NCBI GenBank assembly: GCA_017656295.1
Contig: JACDOC010000009.1
Location: 1-64,000 of the forward strand
Origin: Bacillus sp. (in: firmicutes)
Lineage (GTDB): Bacteria > Bacillota > Bacilli > Bacillales > JACDOC01
Length of the DNA: 64,000 nucleotides
Reading direction: 5' to 3'
Below the pieces are notes generated by a model. That model was given only the letters and a program-made list of their open reading frames with translations. It was not told where the DNA came from and ran no database searches. Positions 52,816-63,690 of this stretch are shown piece after piece. Numbering within the stretch: position 1 is the first letter of the stretch; each line of letters starts with the position of its first letter. A program made the translations under genes and the position numbers.

Positions 52816-52846
52816 CAAAAAATATAGCGAGGGGAGAAATGGTTGA

Positions 52847-54523
<1,677 letters not shown>

Positions 54524-54526
54524 AAG

Positions 54527-54578
54527 AAAAGGAAGACGAATCCCTATTCTAAATAGGAGGATCGTCTTCCTTTTTTTG
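54527..54578. terminator. Bidirectional terminator
   Basis: AAAGGAAGACGA and TCGTCTTCCTTT stem with A and T runs, between the glucosidase and the TetR gene, and overlapping the 3' end of the TetR gene. Confidence 0.8.
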
Positions 54579-55163
54579 GCCCATCAAACCGTAGAAAAAT
54601 AGATGAATCAACTGTTTCGTATGTTTGTCTCGTTGGTCTTCGTTGGAGAATAGGTGTGATTGTTTTGAAATGCCGTCGAATAATAGCTGAATATAAAAGA
54701 GAAGAAGTTCTGGAGAAAGATCATTGGAGATATATCCTTCTTTTTTTCCTTCTTCTAATAGTTCCATTAAATGAGGAATGGATTTTTCAGCAGCAAAGGT
54801 TTGGATGAGTTCCCGAACTGGCCCGGTTGTCATAAAAATCGATTGAATAAAAGAGGGACTTAGCTTTTTCGTTTCTTCAACTTTTGCTTCGACCATTTTC
54901 CCGATTTTTTCTTGAAAAGACAGATCGCTATTTTTTATCTTAAGAAATTGTTGTAATCTCGTTTCAAAATAATTGGATAACACATCAAGGAGTAAGTCTT
55001 CTTTACTGCCAAAATAGTTATAAATCGTCACTGGGGAGACGTTCGCTCGTTGGGCGATATCTTGAATGCTTACCTTTTGGACACCGAAATGGGAAAACAA
55101 ATCGAAGGCCGCCTCACGTATTTGCTGCATTTTTAATTGTTTTCTCCGCTCAAATCCGTTCAT
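54549..55163 (-). CDS. TetR-family regulator
   Basis: A 204-residue regulator. The HTH is IREAAFDLFSHFGVQKVSIQ followed by DIAQRANVSPVTIYNYFGSK (about residues 15-55). The C-terminal ligand domain is not assignable to a substrate. ATG 55163 has AGAGGTGAAAC upstream; the frame stays open to 55247 without a site. Divergent from pgcA, so it may control itself or that region. Confidence 0.85.
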   Translation of the reverse strand: MNGFERRKQLKMQQIREAAFDLFSHFGVQKVSIQDIAQRANVSPVTIYNYFGSKEDLLLDVLSNYFETRLQQFLKIKNSDLSFQEKIGKMVEAKVEETKKLSPSFIQSIFMTTGPVRELIQTFAAEKSIPHLMELLEEGKKEGYISNDLSPELLLFYIQLLFDGISKQSHLFSNEDQRDKHTKQLIHLFFYGLMGQKKEDDPPI

Positions 55164-55378
55164 AGTTTCACCTCTTAGAACCATCATAAAGAATTTTATT
55201 CCGAGATTCAACGAGAGACGACATCTCCTGTTACGTTTCTTCAACACATTTCCTCTCGTAGTTGTGATACAATGACGAAGGTTTCAAAATATGTCGGATT
55301 TACTCGAAACGTTTTAAAAGGAAATAACTGTTTCATGGGGAAATAAATAAGGGAAAGACTTCTTGTGAGGTGAAATCA

Positions 55379-57121
55379 ATGTCATGGAAAGCAGCATTTG
55401 AACGGTGGGATTCTTTTCCTCAGTTGGATAGCAACTTACGTCAGCAGCTAGATGAATTAAAAAAGGATGAAAAGTTACTTGAAGATGCGTTTTATAAGGA
55501 ACTGGAATTCGGTACAGGGGGCATGCGTGGAGAAATCGGCGTAGGGACGAACCGGATGAACGTGTATACCATTCGAAAAGCCTCGCTCGGCCTGGCCAAA
55601 TACATAGAAACGTTTGGGGAAGAAGCAAAAAAGCGTGGAGTTGTGATCGCTTATGATTCACGCCATCAATCGCCGGAATTTGCAATGGAAGCGGCGAAGA
55701 CCCTAGCGACTCGAGGGATTCAAACATATGTGTTCGATGAACTACGTCCGACACCCGAATTATCGTTTGCCCTTCGTCATTTGCAAGCGTTTTCTGGCAT
55801 CGTGATTACTGCAAGCCATAATCCGCCGGAGTATAACGGATTTAAAGTGTATGGAGAAGACGGGGCTCAGCTACCGCCAGAAGAAGCAGATAAGGTTATT
55901 GAAAAGGTAGCAGAGGTCGAAAACGAATTACTGATTAAGGTAGATGATGAAGCAACGTTAAAAGAAAAGGGGCTCATTCAAATCATCGGGGAAGACGTAG
56001 ACACTGCGTATATTGAAAAGCTCGTATCGATTTCAGAACAACCGAACCTGGCGGTGACCTCCGATATTCGTGTGGTGTTCACCCCGCTTCACGGAACAGC
56101 AAACAAGCCAGTCCGTCGTGCTCTTGAAGCCCTTGGATATAAACATGTAGTCGTTGTTAAAGAACAGGAGCTACCAGATCCAAACTTTTCGACGGTAAAA
56201 GCGCCAAACCCAGAAGAACATGCGGCGTTTGAACTGGCCATTCGAGAAGGAAATCGTGTCGGTGCCGATGTCTTAATTGCAACTGACCCGGATGCGGACC
56301 GTCTTGGGGTCGCTGTAAAAAATCATGCCGGTGAATATGTAGTGTTAACAGGAAATCAAACGGGAGCCCTTTTAATGGACTACATTCTTTCACAAAAGAA
56401 AGAAAAAGGAACACTTCCAGCAAACGGAAAAGTGTTTAAAACGATTGTCACTTCTGAACTTGGACGAAAAGTAGCAGCTTACTATGGTATTCCGACCGAA
56501 GATGTGTTAACCGGTTTTAAATTTATCGGAGAAAAAATGAAACAATATGAAGAGTCTGGTGAGCATACGTTTTTATTCGGTTATGAAGAAAGCTATGGGT
56601 ACTTAATTGGCGATTTCGCTCGCGACAAAGACGCGGTTCAAGCAGCCATCATGGCCGTAGAAGTGTGTGCTCATTATAAAAAGAAAGGAAAAACGTTATA
56701 TGATGCGCTTCTTGATTTGTATGAAAAACACGGCTACTACCGCGAAGGCTTAAAATCACTCACGTTAAAAGGGAAAGAAGGAGCCGAAGCAATTCAGTCC
56801 ATTTTAGCCCAATTCCGTAGAGAACCGTTAAAACAACTCGGGGGAGTAAGCGTCGTTGCTTATGAAGACTATTTAATCCGTGAAAAGTTAGACGTCCAAA
56901 CGGGTCAAAAAGAACCGCTTCACTTACCAAAATCGAACGTATTGAAATATTTCCTTGAAGATGGTTCGTGGGTTTGCTTACGTCCGTCCGGCACCGAACC
57001 AAAAGTGAAATTCTACTTCGGTGTTGTCGGCGAAACACTCGAAGCAAGCGACCAAAAGCTAAAGCAGTACATGGATGAAATGATGGAGAAAATTGATCAA
57101 ATGTTAAATGAGTTGGTGTAG
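55379..57121 (+). CDS. pgcA: Alpha-phosphoglucomutase PgcA
   Basis: A 580-residue phosphohexomutase interconverting glucose-1- and glucose-6-phosphate, needed for UDP-glucose, glycolipid and teichoic acid synthesis. [17 protein letters not shown] is near the N-terminus, the phosphoserine loop is [20 protein letters not shown] (about 138-157), the Mg site [13 protein letters not shown] (about 300-312), and the phosphate site [18 protein letters not shown] 55379 follows GAGGTGAAATCA. In B. subtilis the ortholog lies next to yhcY, as here. Confidence 0.93.
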   Translation: MSWKAAFERWDSFPQLDSNLRQQLDELKKDEKLLEDAFYKELEFGTGGMRGEIGVGTNRMNVYTIRKASLGLAKYIETFGEEAKKRGVVIAYDSRHQSPEFAMEAAKTLATRGIQTYVFDELRPTPELSFALRHLQAFSGIVITASHNPPEYNGFKVYGEDGAQLPPEEADKVIEKVAEVENELLIKVDDEATLKEKGLIQIIGEDVDTAYIEKLVSISEQPNLAVTSDIRVVFTPLHGTANKPVRRALEALGYKHVVVVKEQELPDPNFSTVKAPNPEEHAAFELAIREGNRVGADVLIATDPDADRLGVAVKNHAGEYVVLTGNQTGALLMDYILSQKKEKGTLPANGKVFKTIVTSELGRKVAAYYGIPTEDVLTGFKFIGEKMKQYEESGEHTFLFGYEESYGYLIGDFARDKDAVQAAIMAVEVCAHYKKKGKTLYDALLDLYEKHGYYREGLKSLTLKGKEGAEAIQSILAQFRREPLKQLGGVSVVAYEDYLIREKLDVQTGQKEPLHLPKSNVLKYFLEDGSWVCLRPSGTEPKVKFYFGVVGETLEASDQKLKQYMDEMMEKIDQMLNELV

Positions 57122-57129
57122 TAAAGAAT

Positions 57130-57165
57130 AGAAAGCGTCCTCCTTTCATAGGAGGGCGTTTTCAT
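57130..57165 (+). terminator. pgcA terminator
   Basis: GCGTCCTCC and AGGAGGGCG stem followed by TTTTC. Confidence 0.7.
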
Positions 57166-57196
57166 TGAAACAAGGGAGTTTTTGTGAGGTGATTGG

Positions 57197-57634
57197 ATGG
57201 AATACAAATGGATTGATCCAAATAGAGATATGGACATGATGACAGGTGTTCTTTCTCTTTATGAAACGATATTTGTTGATTCTGCTGGTCTCTTAGAGCG
57301 TATGAAAACGAAATACAACCTGCTTGTACTAGCTGCGATTCATGAAGGAAAAGTGGTCGGCTTTAAAATGGGCTATGAATTGGAAAAGCATAAATTTTAC
57401 AGCTGGCTTGGAGGAGTTGATCAAGAATACCGAAACAAAGGGATTGGCTCCACGCTAATGACGATGCAGCATCAAATTTTGAAAGAACGTGGATACAAAA
57501 TTGTCCAAACGAAAACAAAAAATAAATGGAAACAAATGCTCATATTGAACCTAAAGCATGGGTTTGACATTATCGGAACGTATACGGACAATAAGGGAGA
57601 ACCAAAGATTATTTTAGAGAAAAAATTAAAATAA
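57197..57634 (+). CDS. GNAT acetyltransferase
   Basis: A 145-residue minimal GNAT. SWLGGVDQEYRNKGIGSTLM (about 74-93) is the acetyl-CoA motif, then QTKTKNKWKQMLILNLKHGF. TGAGGTGATTGG precedes the ATG. Substrate unknown. Inserted between pgcA and the CRISPR locus. Confidence 0.8.
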   Translation: MEYKWIDPNRDMDMMTGVLSLYETIFVDSAGLLERMKTKYNLLVLAAIHEGKVVGFKMGYELEKHKFYSWLGGVDQEYRNKGIGSTLMTMQHQILKERGYKIVQTKTKNKWKQMLILNLKHGFDIIGTYTDNKGEPKIILEKKLK

Positions 57635-57658
57635 AATCCACTTTAAATTGTTAGCGAA

Positions 57659-57712
57659 TATGTCGTCGACCACTAGTAGCGTCAAAACCCCAGGGGATCG
57701 ACGACATTTTAT
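57659..57712. other. Long hairpin at the upstream end of the CRISPR leader
   Basis: ATGTCGTCGACC pairs imperfectly with GGGGATCGACGACAT, followed by TTTATT. It can end the acetyltransferase transcript and it borders the AT-rich leader of the CRISPR locus. Confidence 0.6.
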
Positions 57713-57793
57713 TATTAGTTAAAAATGAAAGTAATCCTGAGAAAAATGAAGGAAAACGAAGAAAATCTTTAACCCAAAACCCTTTCGGCTTTA

Positions 57794-57822
57794 TTGAAAA
57801 TGGAAAATAATCCAAGTATAAT
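57794..57822 (+). promoter_or_regulatory. Promoter in the CRISPR leader
   Basis: TTGAAA (57794-57799), 17 nt, TATAAT (57817-57822). Transcription would start about 30 nt before the first repeat. Confidence 0.75.
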
Positions 57823-57859
57823 GGAATAAACATTTCCTAATATTTCAACACTTTTTGGG

Positions 57860-57952
57860 GTTTTTATCTTAACTATGAGGAATTGAAACACTACTACATA
57901 AACGATAAAATCAGCTTTGCGAGGTTTTTATCTTAACTATGAGGGTAAAACA
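57860..57952 (+). CRISPR. One-spacer CRISPR locus
   Basis: A 30-nt repeat (57860-57889) beginning GTTTTTATCTTAACTATGAG and ending ATTGAAAC, then a 34-nt spacer (57890-57923), then a second copy (57924-57944 identical over 21 nt) whose 3' end is degenerate (GGTAAAAC in place of AATTGAAAC), as usual for the leader-distal repeat. The repeat type, ending in ATTGAAAC, is typical of type I-B/III arrays in thermophilic Bacillaceae. No cas gene is in the window. Confidence 0.85.
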
Positions 57953-58001
57953 TAACTCTTTGTATAAATGATTCTGATAATGTTTAACGTTAAACCTTTT
58001 C

Positions 58002-58032
58002 TCCACACCAGCCCTGCCTGGTGTTTTTTTTA
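58002..58032 (+). terminator. Terminator after the CRISPR locus
   Basis: CACCAG and CTGGTG stem followed by eight T. Confidence 0.8.
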
Positions 58033-58135
58033 TTCTCCTACTTTAGTCTGACAACGGGTCGTACCTTGAACGAATAGGGGAAGGGAGGGTAATTTTGTAT
58101 AATAATTGTAAGACTGTAAGGAAAAGAGGGACGGT

Positions 58136-59248
58136 ATGCAACCTAAACAAAATCACCTCCGTATTTTGAAAGAAATTGCAGAGCTGGTAAATGAAGAGAC
58201 GGCCATTGAGTCATTGCTTTCCGGTGTGTTGAAGAAACTATTGCAGCTAACGGGTTTTTCGACCGGTTGGTTTTTCTTGATCGATGAAAAGGGACGACAC
58301 CAATTAGCAGCGTATGAGAATTTACCACCTGCTCTTTCAGAAAACGGTTGTCAGTCGATGAAAAAAGGTGGTTGTTGGTGTGTTGACCGATTTCGGAATG
58401 GCCGTTTGAATAAAGCAACGAATATCATATCGTGTAAACGGATTGAAGATGTGCTCGAGGAAAAGCGCGAGGAAACGAACGGCATTTTGTATCATGCGAC
58501 GGTGCCGCTTATTTCTGGAAAAGAGCGGTTCGGCTTACTCAATGTCGCCTCGCCCTATAAAAAAGAGTTTACGGACGACGAATTAGCTCTTTTAGAATCG
58601 GTCGCCTTTCAAATTGGCTCGGCGATTAAGCGCATTCGGTTAACGGAAAACGCAAAAGACGTCGCCCTCATGGAAGAGCGTAATCGTTTAGCGCGCGATT
58701 TACATGATTCCGTGAATCAACTGTTGTTTTCTTTGTCGCTAACGGCTCGAGGCGGGATGGAGCAAACCGATTCACCAGAATTAAAAGAAACATTTTCGAC
58801 GATTCAACAGCTCGCGCAAGAAGCGTTAACGGAAATGCGCGCGCTTATTTGGCAGCTGCGTCCAAAAGGATTAGAGCACGGCTTAGTGCAAGCGATTCAA
58901 GCGTATGCGGATGTTCTTGGCTTATCGGTCCAAATGAACGTGAAAGGAGTCGTGAAACTACCGTCTAAAGTCGAGGAAGTGTTATGGCGTATTAGTCAAG
59001 AAGCGTTAAACAATTGTAAAAAGCATGCGGGAGTAAAAGACGTCACCATTCATTTGTATGCCGATCAAGACGAAGTATCGTTGACGATTGCCGATCAAGG
59101 CTGTGGTTTTTATTATTCACCTACATCGGACCTTCCATCGGTTGGCATTCAAAGTATGCGGGAACGTGCTGAATCGATAGGGGGTACCTTTCAATTACAA
59201 ACCAAACCAGGTCAGGGGACGAAAGTAAACGTAACAATTAAATACTAG
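58136..59248 (+). CDS. yhcY: GAF-domain sensor histidine kinase (YhcY/AirS-like)
   Basis: A 370-residue cytoplasmic kinase. A GAF domain (about 15-165) carries four cysteines spaced C-x7-C-x-C-x17-C (GCQSMKKGGCWC ... IISC, about 81-109), close to the Fe-S ligands of staphylococcal AirS. HisKA_3 follows, with the phospho-His in NRLARDLHDSVNQLLFSLSL (about 190), and an HATPase domain (ISQEALNNCKKHAG; GIQSMRERAESIGG). It should phosphorylate the response regulator encoded 13 nt downstream in answer to oxygen or redox state (inference). Confidence 0.9.
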   Translation: MQPKQNHLRILKEIAELVNEETAIESLLSGVLKKLLQLTGFSTGWFFLIDEKGRHQLAAYENLPPALSENGCQSMKKGGCWCVDRFRNGRLNKATNIISCKRIEDVLEEKREETNGILYHATVPLISGKERFGLLNVASPYKKEFTDDELALLESVAFQIGSAIKRIRLTENAKDVALMEERNRLARDLHDSVNQLLFSLSLTARGGMEQTDSPELKETFSTIQQLAQEALTEMRALIWQLRPKGLEHGLVQAIQAYADVLGLSVQMNVKGVVKLPSKVEEVLWRISQEALNNCKKHAGVKDVTIHLYADQDEVSLTIADQGCGFYYSPTSDLPSVGIQSMRERAESIGGTFQLQTKPGQGTKVNVTIKY

Positions 59249-59261
59249 GAGGGGAACATAG

Positions 59262-59906
59262 ATGGCCATTCGGGTATTGATTGCCGACGATCATCACGTG
59301 GTTCGACGAGGACTCGTCTTTTTTTTAAAAACACAAAAAGACATTGAGATTGTCGGGGAAGCGAAAAACGGGGAAGAAGCAGTGGAACTAGCGAAAAAGC
59401 TCCAGCCGGATATCGTGTTAATGGATTTAGTCATGCCGGTGATGGATGGAATCGAAGCCACACGAGAAATTAAAAAATCCGTCCCAAATGTAGAGATTTT
59501 AATGCTAACAAGTTTTTCAGACCAAGAGCATGTTATTCCAGCGATTGAAGCAGGAGCCGCTGGGTATCAGTTAAAAGACATTGAACCGGATGAACTGGTG
59601 GAAGCGATTCGTCGGACCGTTCGTGGGGAAAAAACGTTACATCCAAAAGCAACAACGCATTTGTTTCAACGGTTTACCCAAAAAGATACGAAAGACGATC
59701 CGTTTAGCGTGTTAACCAATCGGGAAAAAGAAGTTCTTCAAGAAATCGCGAAAGGGAAAAGCAATAAAGAAATCGCGGCCACACTTTTTATTACCGAAAA
59801 AACGGTCAAATCGCACGTATCACATATTTTAGCCAAATTAAACGTGGCTGATCGAACACAAGCGGCGTTATTTGCGGTCAAACATGGTCTAGTGAAGGAT
59901 GAATAA
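59262..59906 (+). CDS. yhcZ: NarL/LuxR-family response regulator (YhcZ-like)
   Basis: A 214-residue regulator. The receiver domain has the phospho-acceptor Asp in PDIVLMDLVMPVMDGIEATR (about residue 54) and Lys in YQLKDIEP; the C-terminal LuxR HTH is LTNREKEVLQEIAKGKSNKE with TEKTVKSHVSHILAKL. AGGAGGGG precedes the ATG. Operon partner of the upstream kinase; targets unknown. Confidence 0.92.
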   Translation: MAIRVLIADDHHVVRRGLVFFLKTQKDIEIVGEAKNGEEAVELAKKLQPDIVLMDLVMPVMDGIEATREIKKSVPNVEILMLTSFSDQEHVIPAIEAGAAGYQLKDIEPDELVEAIRRTVRGEKTLHPKATTHLFQRFTQKDTKDDPFSVLTNREKEVLQEIAKGKSNKEIAATLFITEKTVKSHVSHILAKLNVADRTQAALFAVKHGLVKDE

Positions 59907-59982
59907 ATCCGACTTTTGACGGAAAGAGGGATTCAAAAAATCGACCGATTTGACGAGGCATTTTCCTTATTCATGCGGATGA

Positions 59983-60549
<567 letters not shown>

Positions 60550-60638
60550 GAATTACGTGCGGATTTTAAGAATAGTTTTTCAAGAAAGAGGTCTGTTGGT
60601 ACGAAGTCAGTGGACTGACATATTAATTGGATGAATTA

Positions 60639-60815
60639 GCAAGTAAATCTCGGAAAACGGCAAGTAAATTCAATGGAATGGAAAGTAAAACTTAGAAAAC
60701 GGAAAGTAAATTCAATGAAATGGAAAGTAAAGTCACCTAGTAAATGAATGAACCTGCAAGTAAAATGCCAAAATCAGTGAGCAATTTGCTGGAATTGGCG
60801 AGGAATGATTGCATT
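60639..60815 (+). repeat. Array of 21-bp repeats (array 4)
   Basis: The most regular array: unit starts 60639, 60660, 60681, 60702, 60723, then a shortened unit with a second start near 60736, then 60756, 60777 and 60798. Units begin G(C/A)AAGTAAA and alternate two types ending AAAACG or AATG. It fills most of the 395-nt gap between the azoreductase and MFS genes, which has no other feature. Confidence 0.85.
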
Positions 60816-60944
60816 ACGATAAAAAATCTTTATTGAAAAGAAACGTTAGTCATTTCCATCATGCACTTCCCATGTGGCCAATTAACCCCATTTTGTACCC
60901 CAGTTATCAACCGGCTCACATGTTTCAACGAAAGGGGAAAGACC

Positions 60945-62165
60945 ATGAGAACATTAACTCGGGATAAACGGTTTCTTTTAATACTTTTCGCGAACGTTTT
61001 TTCATCCATTGGAACAGGAATTACGATGATTGCTGTGCCATGGTTGCTTGTACAAGTGGATGGTGGAAAAGTGTTCGGGCAAATGGCGTTAACGATGACC
61101 ATTATTCATTTTTTTCTTTCCCCATGGATTGGCCTAATGGTGGATCGCTTCTCTAGAAAAAAAATATTGCTTACCGGAGAAGCACTAGGATTCCTCGTTG
61201 TCACGTTCTTTACCATTCAAGGGTTTATTTATGGGTACGAGACGATCCAACTATTGTTGATTTATGCGATAGGAACGCTTTATTACAATTTGTTTTATCC
61301 AACGATGTTTGCGTTTATCCAAGAGGTGTTTGATGAAGATGTTTACCATACGCTGAATGGAGCGATGGAAGTACAAGGTCAAGTTGCTTCGATGTTGGCA
61401 GGTGGAATTAGTAGTTTTTTACTGACAGTTGTTGATCTACAATGGATTTTACTTTTGGATGCGACTACATATTTACTCGCCTGTTTCCTTTTTTGGCTTA
61501 TTCCTTATAAAAAAGGAGAGCGGGATGTTACCTCTCGATCCTTTTTCTCTAACATGCTGGAAGGGTTTCGTTATATGAAAAGACGACCGATGTTGTTTTT
61601 CCTTCTTCTCGGTTCGTTTATGCCGTTTATTGGTGTGATGATGACGAACTATTTGTTTCCAGTATACTTGTCGGAAGAATTACAAGTTAGTGGAACGGCG
61701 TATTCGTTGCAAACAACTGTCTACGGGATTGGGGCAATTGTTGCCGGGCTAGCGATTCCAATCCTTGTTCGAAAATGGACTTCGATGAAAACGATCATGA
61801 CGACCGTCACCTTGTATACGATTGGAATTACAAGCGTTCTTTTGTTTAAGCAACTGGCAATTTTTTATGTACTCGTATTTTTCATGGCGTTTGGAAATGC
61901 AGGTTCACGGGTGGCACGGAACACATTAGTCATGGAAATCGTCCCTAATCAAATTATAGGACGGGTGACGGCGTTATTTAGAGTCATTGGTCTAGGGATT
62001 CGAATCGTTTTACTATCCACTTTTACGACGCTCGTTTCCCACCAACTCGTGACCGTCAGCTTCTATATTTTATCCGTTATTCTTATTATTGCTACATTGG
62101 TCGTTTTTCTTTCAGCCCAACAATTGGTAAATCAATCATCCTTAAATAAAAACACGGCTATGTAA
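60945..62165 (+). CDS. MFS transporter
   Basis: A 406-residue, 12-TM major facilitator. LFANVFSSIGTGITMIAVPW and LMVDRFSRKKILLTGEALGF (the loop 2-3 motif with DRxxRK) are typical of drug-efflux or MacB/macrolide-type MFS pumps. Substrate unknown. ATG 60945 follows AAAGGGGAAAG; the frame is open 28 codons upstream without a site. Confidence 0.85.
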   Translation: MRTLTRDKRFLLILFANVFSSIGTGITMIAVPWLLVQVDGGKVFGQMALTMTIIHFFLSPWIGLMVDRFSRKKILLTGEALGFLVVTFFTIQGFIYGYETIQLLLIYAIGTLYYNLFYPTMFAFIQEVFDEDVYHTLNGAMEVQGQVASMLAGGISSFLLTVVDLQWILLLDATTYLLACFLFWLIPYKKGERDVTSRSFFSNMLEGFRYMKRRPMLFFLLLGSFMPFIGVMMTNYLFPVYLSEELQVSGTAYSLQTTVYGIGAIVAGLAIPILVRKWTSMKTIMTTVTLYTIGITSVLLFKQLAIFYVLVFFMAFGNAGSRVARNTLVMEIVPNQIIGRVTALFRVIGLGIRIVLLSTFTTLVSHQLVTVSFYILSVILIIATLVVFLSAQQLVNQSSLNKNTAM

Positions 62166-62182
62166 CAAGCCGTGTTTTTTGA
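62149..62182 (+). terminator. MFS gene terminator
   Basis: AAACACGGCT and AGCCGTGTTT stem followed by TTTT; it overlaps the stop codon. Confidence 0.85.
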
Positions 62183-62216
62183 TGGAAAGTTTCTTTTGTG
62201 TGTGATGGTTGCCTGT

Positions 62217-62471
62217 TTATGTCATCCACATGAATGTTTCTTCCAATTGCTGATTCGATGCGGTTTCGTTGGCATGGTCAATATAACGTAACAATGCATA
62301 TAATTTTCGTTCAATGACAGAATAATCATGTGAAAATTGGTAGGCACGCAAGAAATGTTCAATTTTTTTCGAAAGAATGTCGTCTTTCGTTCGAACCATT
62401 AAGATGAGCAAGTTATCCCACTCTGAACGGTGGGTGTAATATAAAGCGCGATCGTAATCAACTTTGTTCAA
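62217..62471 (-). CDS. yhdB: YhdB-like protein
   Basis: An 84-residue soluble protein. MNKVDYDRALYYTHRSEWDN and LLILMVRTKDDILSKKIEHF resemble YhdB of B. subtilis, also near the yhcY-yhcZ-yhdA block. Function unknown. GAAGGAGGAATG lies upstream of the ATG. Confidence 0.75.
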   Translation of the reverse strand: MNKVDYDRALYYTHRSEWDNLLILMVRTKDDILSKKIEHFLRAYQFSHDYSVIERKLYALLRYIDHANETASNQQLEETFMWMT

Positions 62472-62593
62472 TGGTCATTCCTCCTTCGAAAGGAGTTAAG
62501 GATAGTGTATGAGAAAATCGAGGTTTGTTTCACTGAAAAAGTTGGTCATCCCGTCATAACGGCATTACCAATAAATGAATAGGGGATGGAAGA

Positions 62594-63601
62594 ATGAAAC
62601 ATATTTTGTTTTGGATTGGCTTTTTTTTCTTTTTTACTCCCCTTGTACATGCGAATATACAAACAGATGTACCATATTCATATTCACAGTTAGCAAATGA
62701 TGTTCACCGATTTCAAAAACAATTTAATGAATCTGTTGTTGTGCAATCCATTGGAAAAAGTACGTTTGGACGAGACCTTTGGGCTTTTCGTTTAGGAAAA
62801 GGGAAGGATGTCATTTTAATCGTCGGTGCGCATCACGGACGCGAATGGCTATCCACAATGGTGATGATGAAAATGTTAGAAGAATATGCTCAAGCGTATC
62901 AACAGTCAACAGCCATAGGACCCTATCCATCGAGCCTACTAAATGAAGTATCCATTTGGTTTGTGCCGATGATCAATCCCGATGGTGTGTTGATTCAACA
63001 AAAAGGCCTTCATACCGTACCAAAGCGATGGAGAAACGCTGTCTGGATGATGAACGACTATTCGAACAACTTTCAACGATGGAAAGCAAATGGAATTGGT
63101 ATTGACTTAAACCGGCAGTATGATGCAGGATGGAAGGAATTAGATACAGGTGTTCACTCTCCGTATTATCAATTTTATAAAGGGCAGCGACCGTTTGAAG
63201 CGCGGGAAGTAAAAGCACTCGTCCGATCGATTCAGCGTTGGAAACCGTTGATTGCCATCAGCTACCATACATCCGGTCGTGAAATTTTTTGGTTCTACAA
63301 TAATGGAAGATTTACACAAAGGGATCATCAATTAGCTATTAAGGTCTTTCGTCTGACTCGGTACCCACTATCTACCCCCGAACCACATGCGATGGGGGCA
63401 GGGATGACCGATTGGTTTATTCAAACGTACCACAGGCCGGCGATGACCATTGAATTAAGTCCGTATGTCGGGGAAACAAATCCACCGTTAACCATCTTTC
63501 CGGAAGAATACGAACGCAATCGACTCGTTGGGATGATGTTAGTGGCGGAAGCGAGAAAATTATTCCTACCGAATAAAGAACAGAACAATGAACAAAAATA
63601 G
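62594..63601 (+). CDS. Secreted M14-family zinc carboxypeptidase
   Basis: A 335-residue exported peptidase. Signal peptide about 1-20 (LFWIGFFFFFTPLVHA). The M14 zinc site is GAHHGREWLS (HxxE, about 80-89), with the third ligand in ISYHTSGRE, the substrate Arg and Asn in GIDLNRQY, and the catalytic Glu in MTIELSPYVGE. Expected to trim peptides or cell-wall stem peptides. GGGATGGAAG precedes the ATG. Confidence 0.88.
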   Translation: MKHILFWIGFFFFFTPLVHANIQTDVPYSYSQLANDVHRFQKQFNESVVVQSIGKSTFGRDLWAFRLGKGKDVILIVGAHHGREWLSTMVMMKMLEEYAQAYQQSTAIGPYPSSLLNEVSIWFVPMINPDGVLIQQKGLHTVPKRWRNAVWMMNDYSNNFQRWKANGIGIDLNRQYDAGWKELDTGVHSPYYQFYKGQRPFEAREVKALVRSIQRWKPLIAISYHTSGREIFWFYNNGRFTQRDHQLAIKVFRLTRYPLSTPEPHAMGAGMTDWFIQTYHRPAMTIELSPYVGETNPPLTIFPEEYERNRLVGMMLVAEARKLFLPNKEQNNEQK

Positions 63602-63618
63602 AAATAATTGAATATTAA

Positions 63619-63648
63619 TTGACAGGAACATATGTTCGATATTAAAAT
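63619..63648 (+). promoter_or_regulatory. Promoter with a LexA-type box
   Basis: TTGACA (63619-63624), 18 nt, TAAAAT (63643-63648). Between them GAACATATGTTC (63626-63637) is a perfect palindrome matching the Bacillus SOS box CGAAC-N4-GTTCG at 13 of 14 positions (GGAACATATGTTCG). Confidence 0.7.
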
Positions 63649-63690
63649 AAGGATAGAAAAAATTTCTATGGATGGAGAGGAGCTACCATC

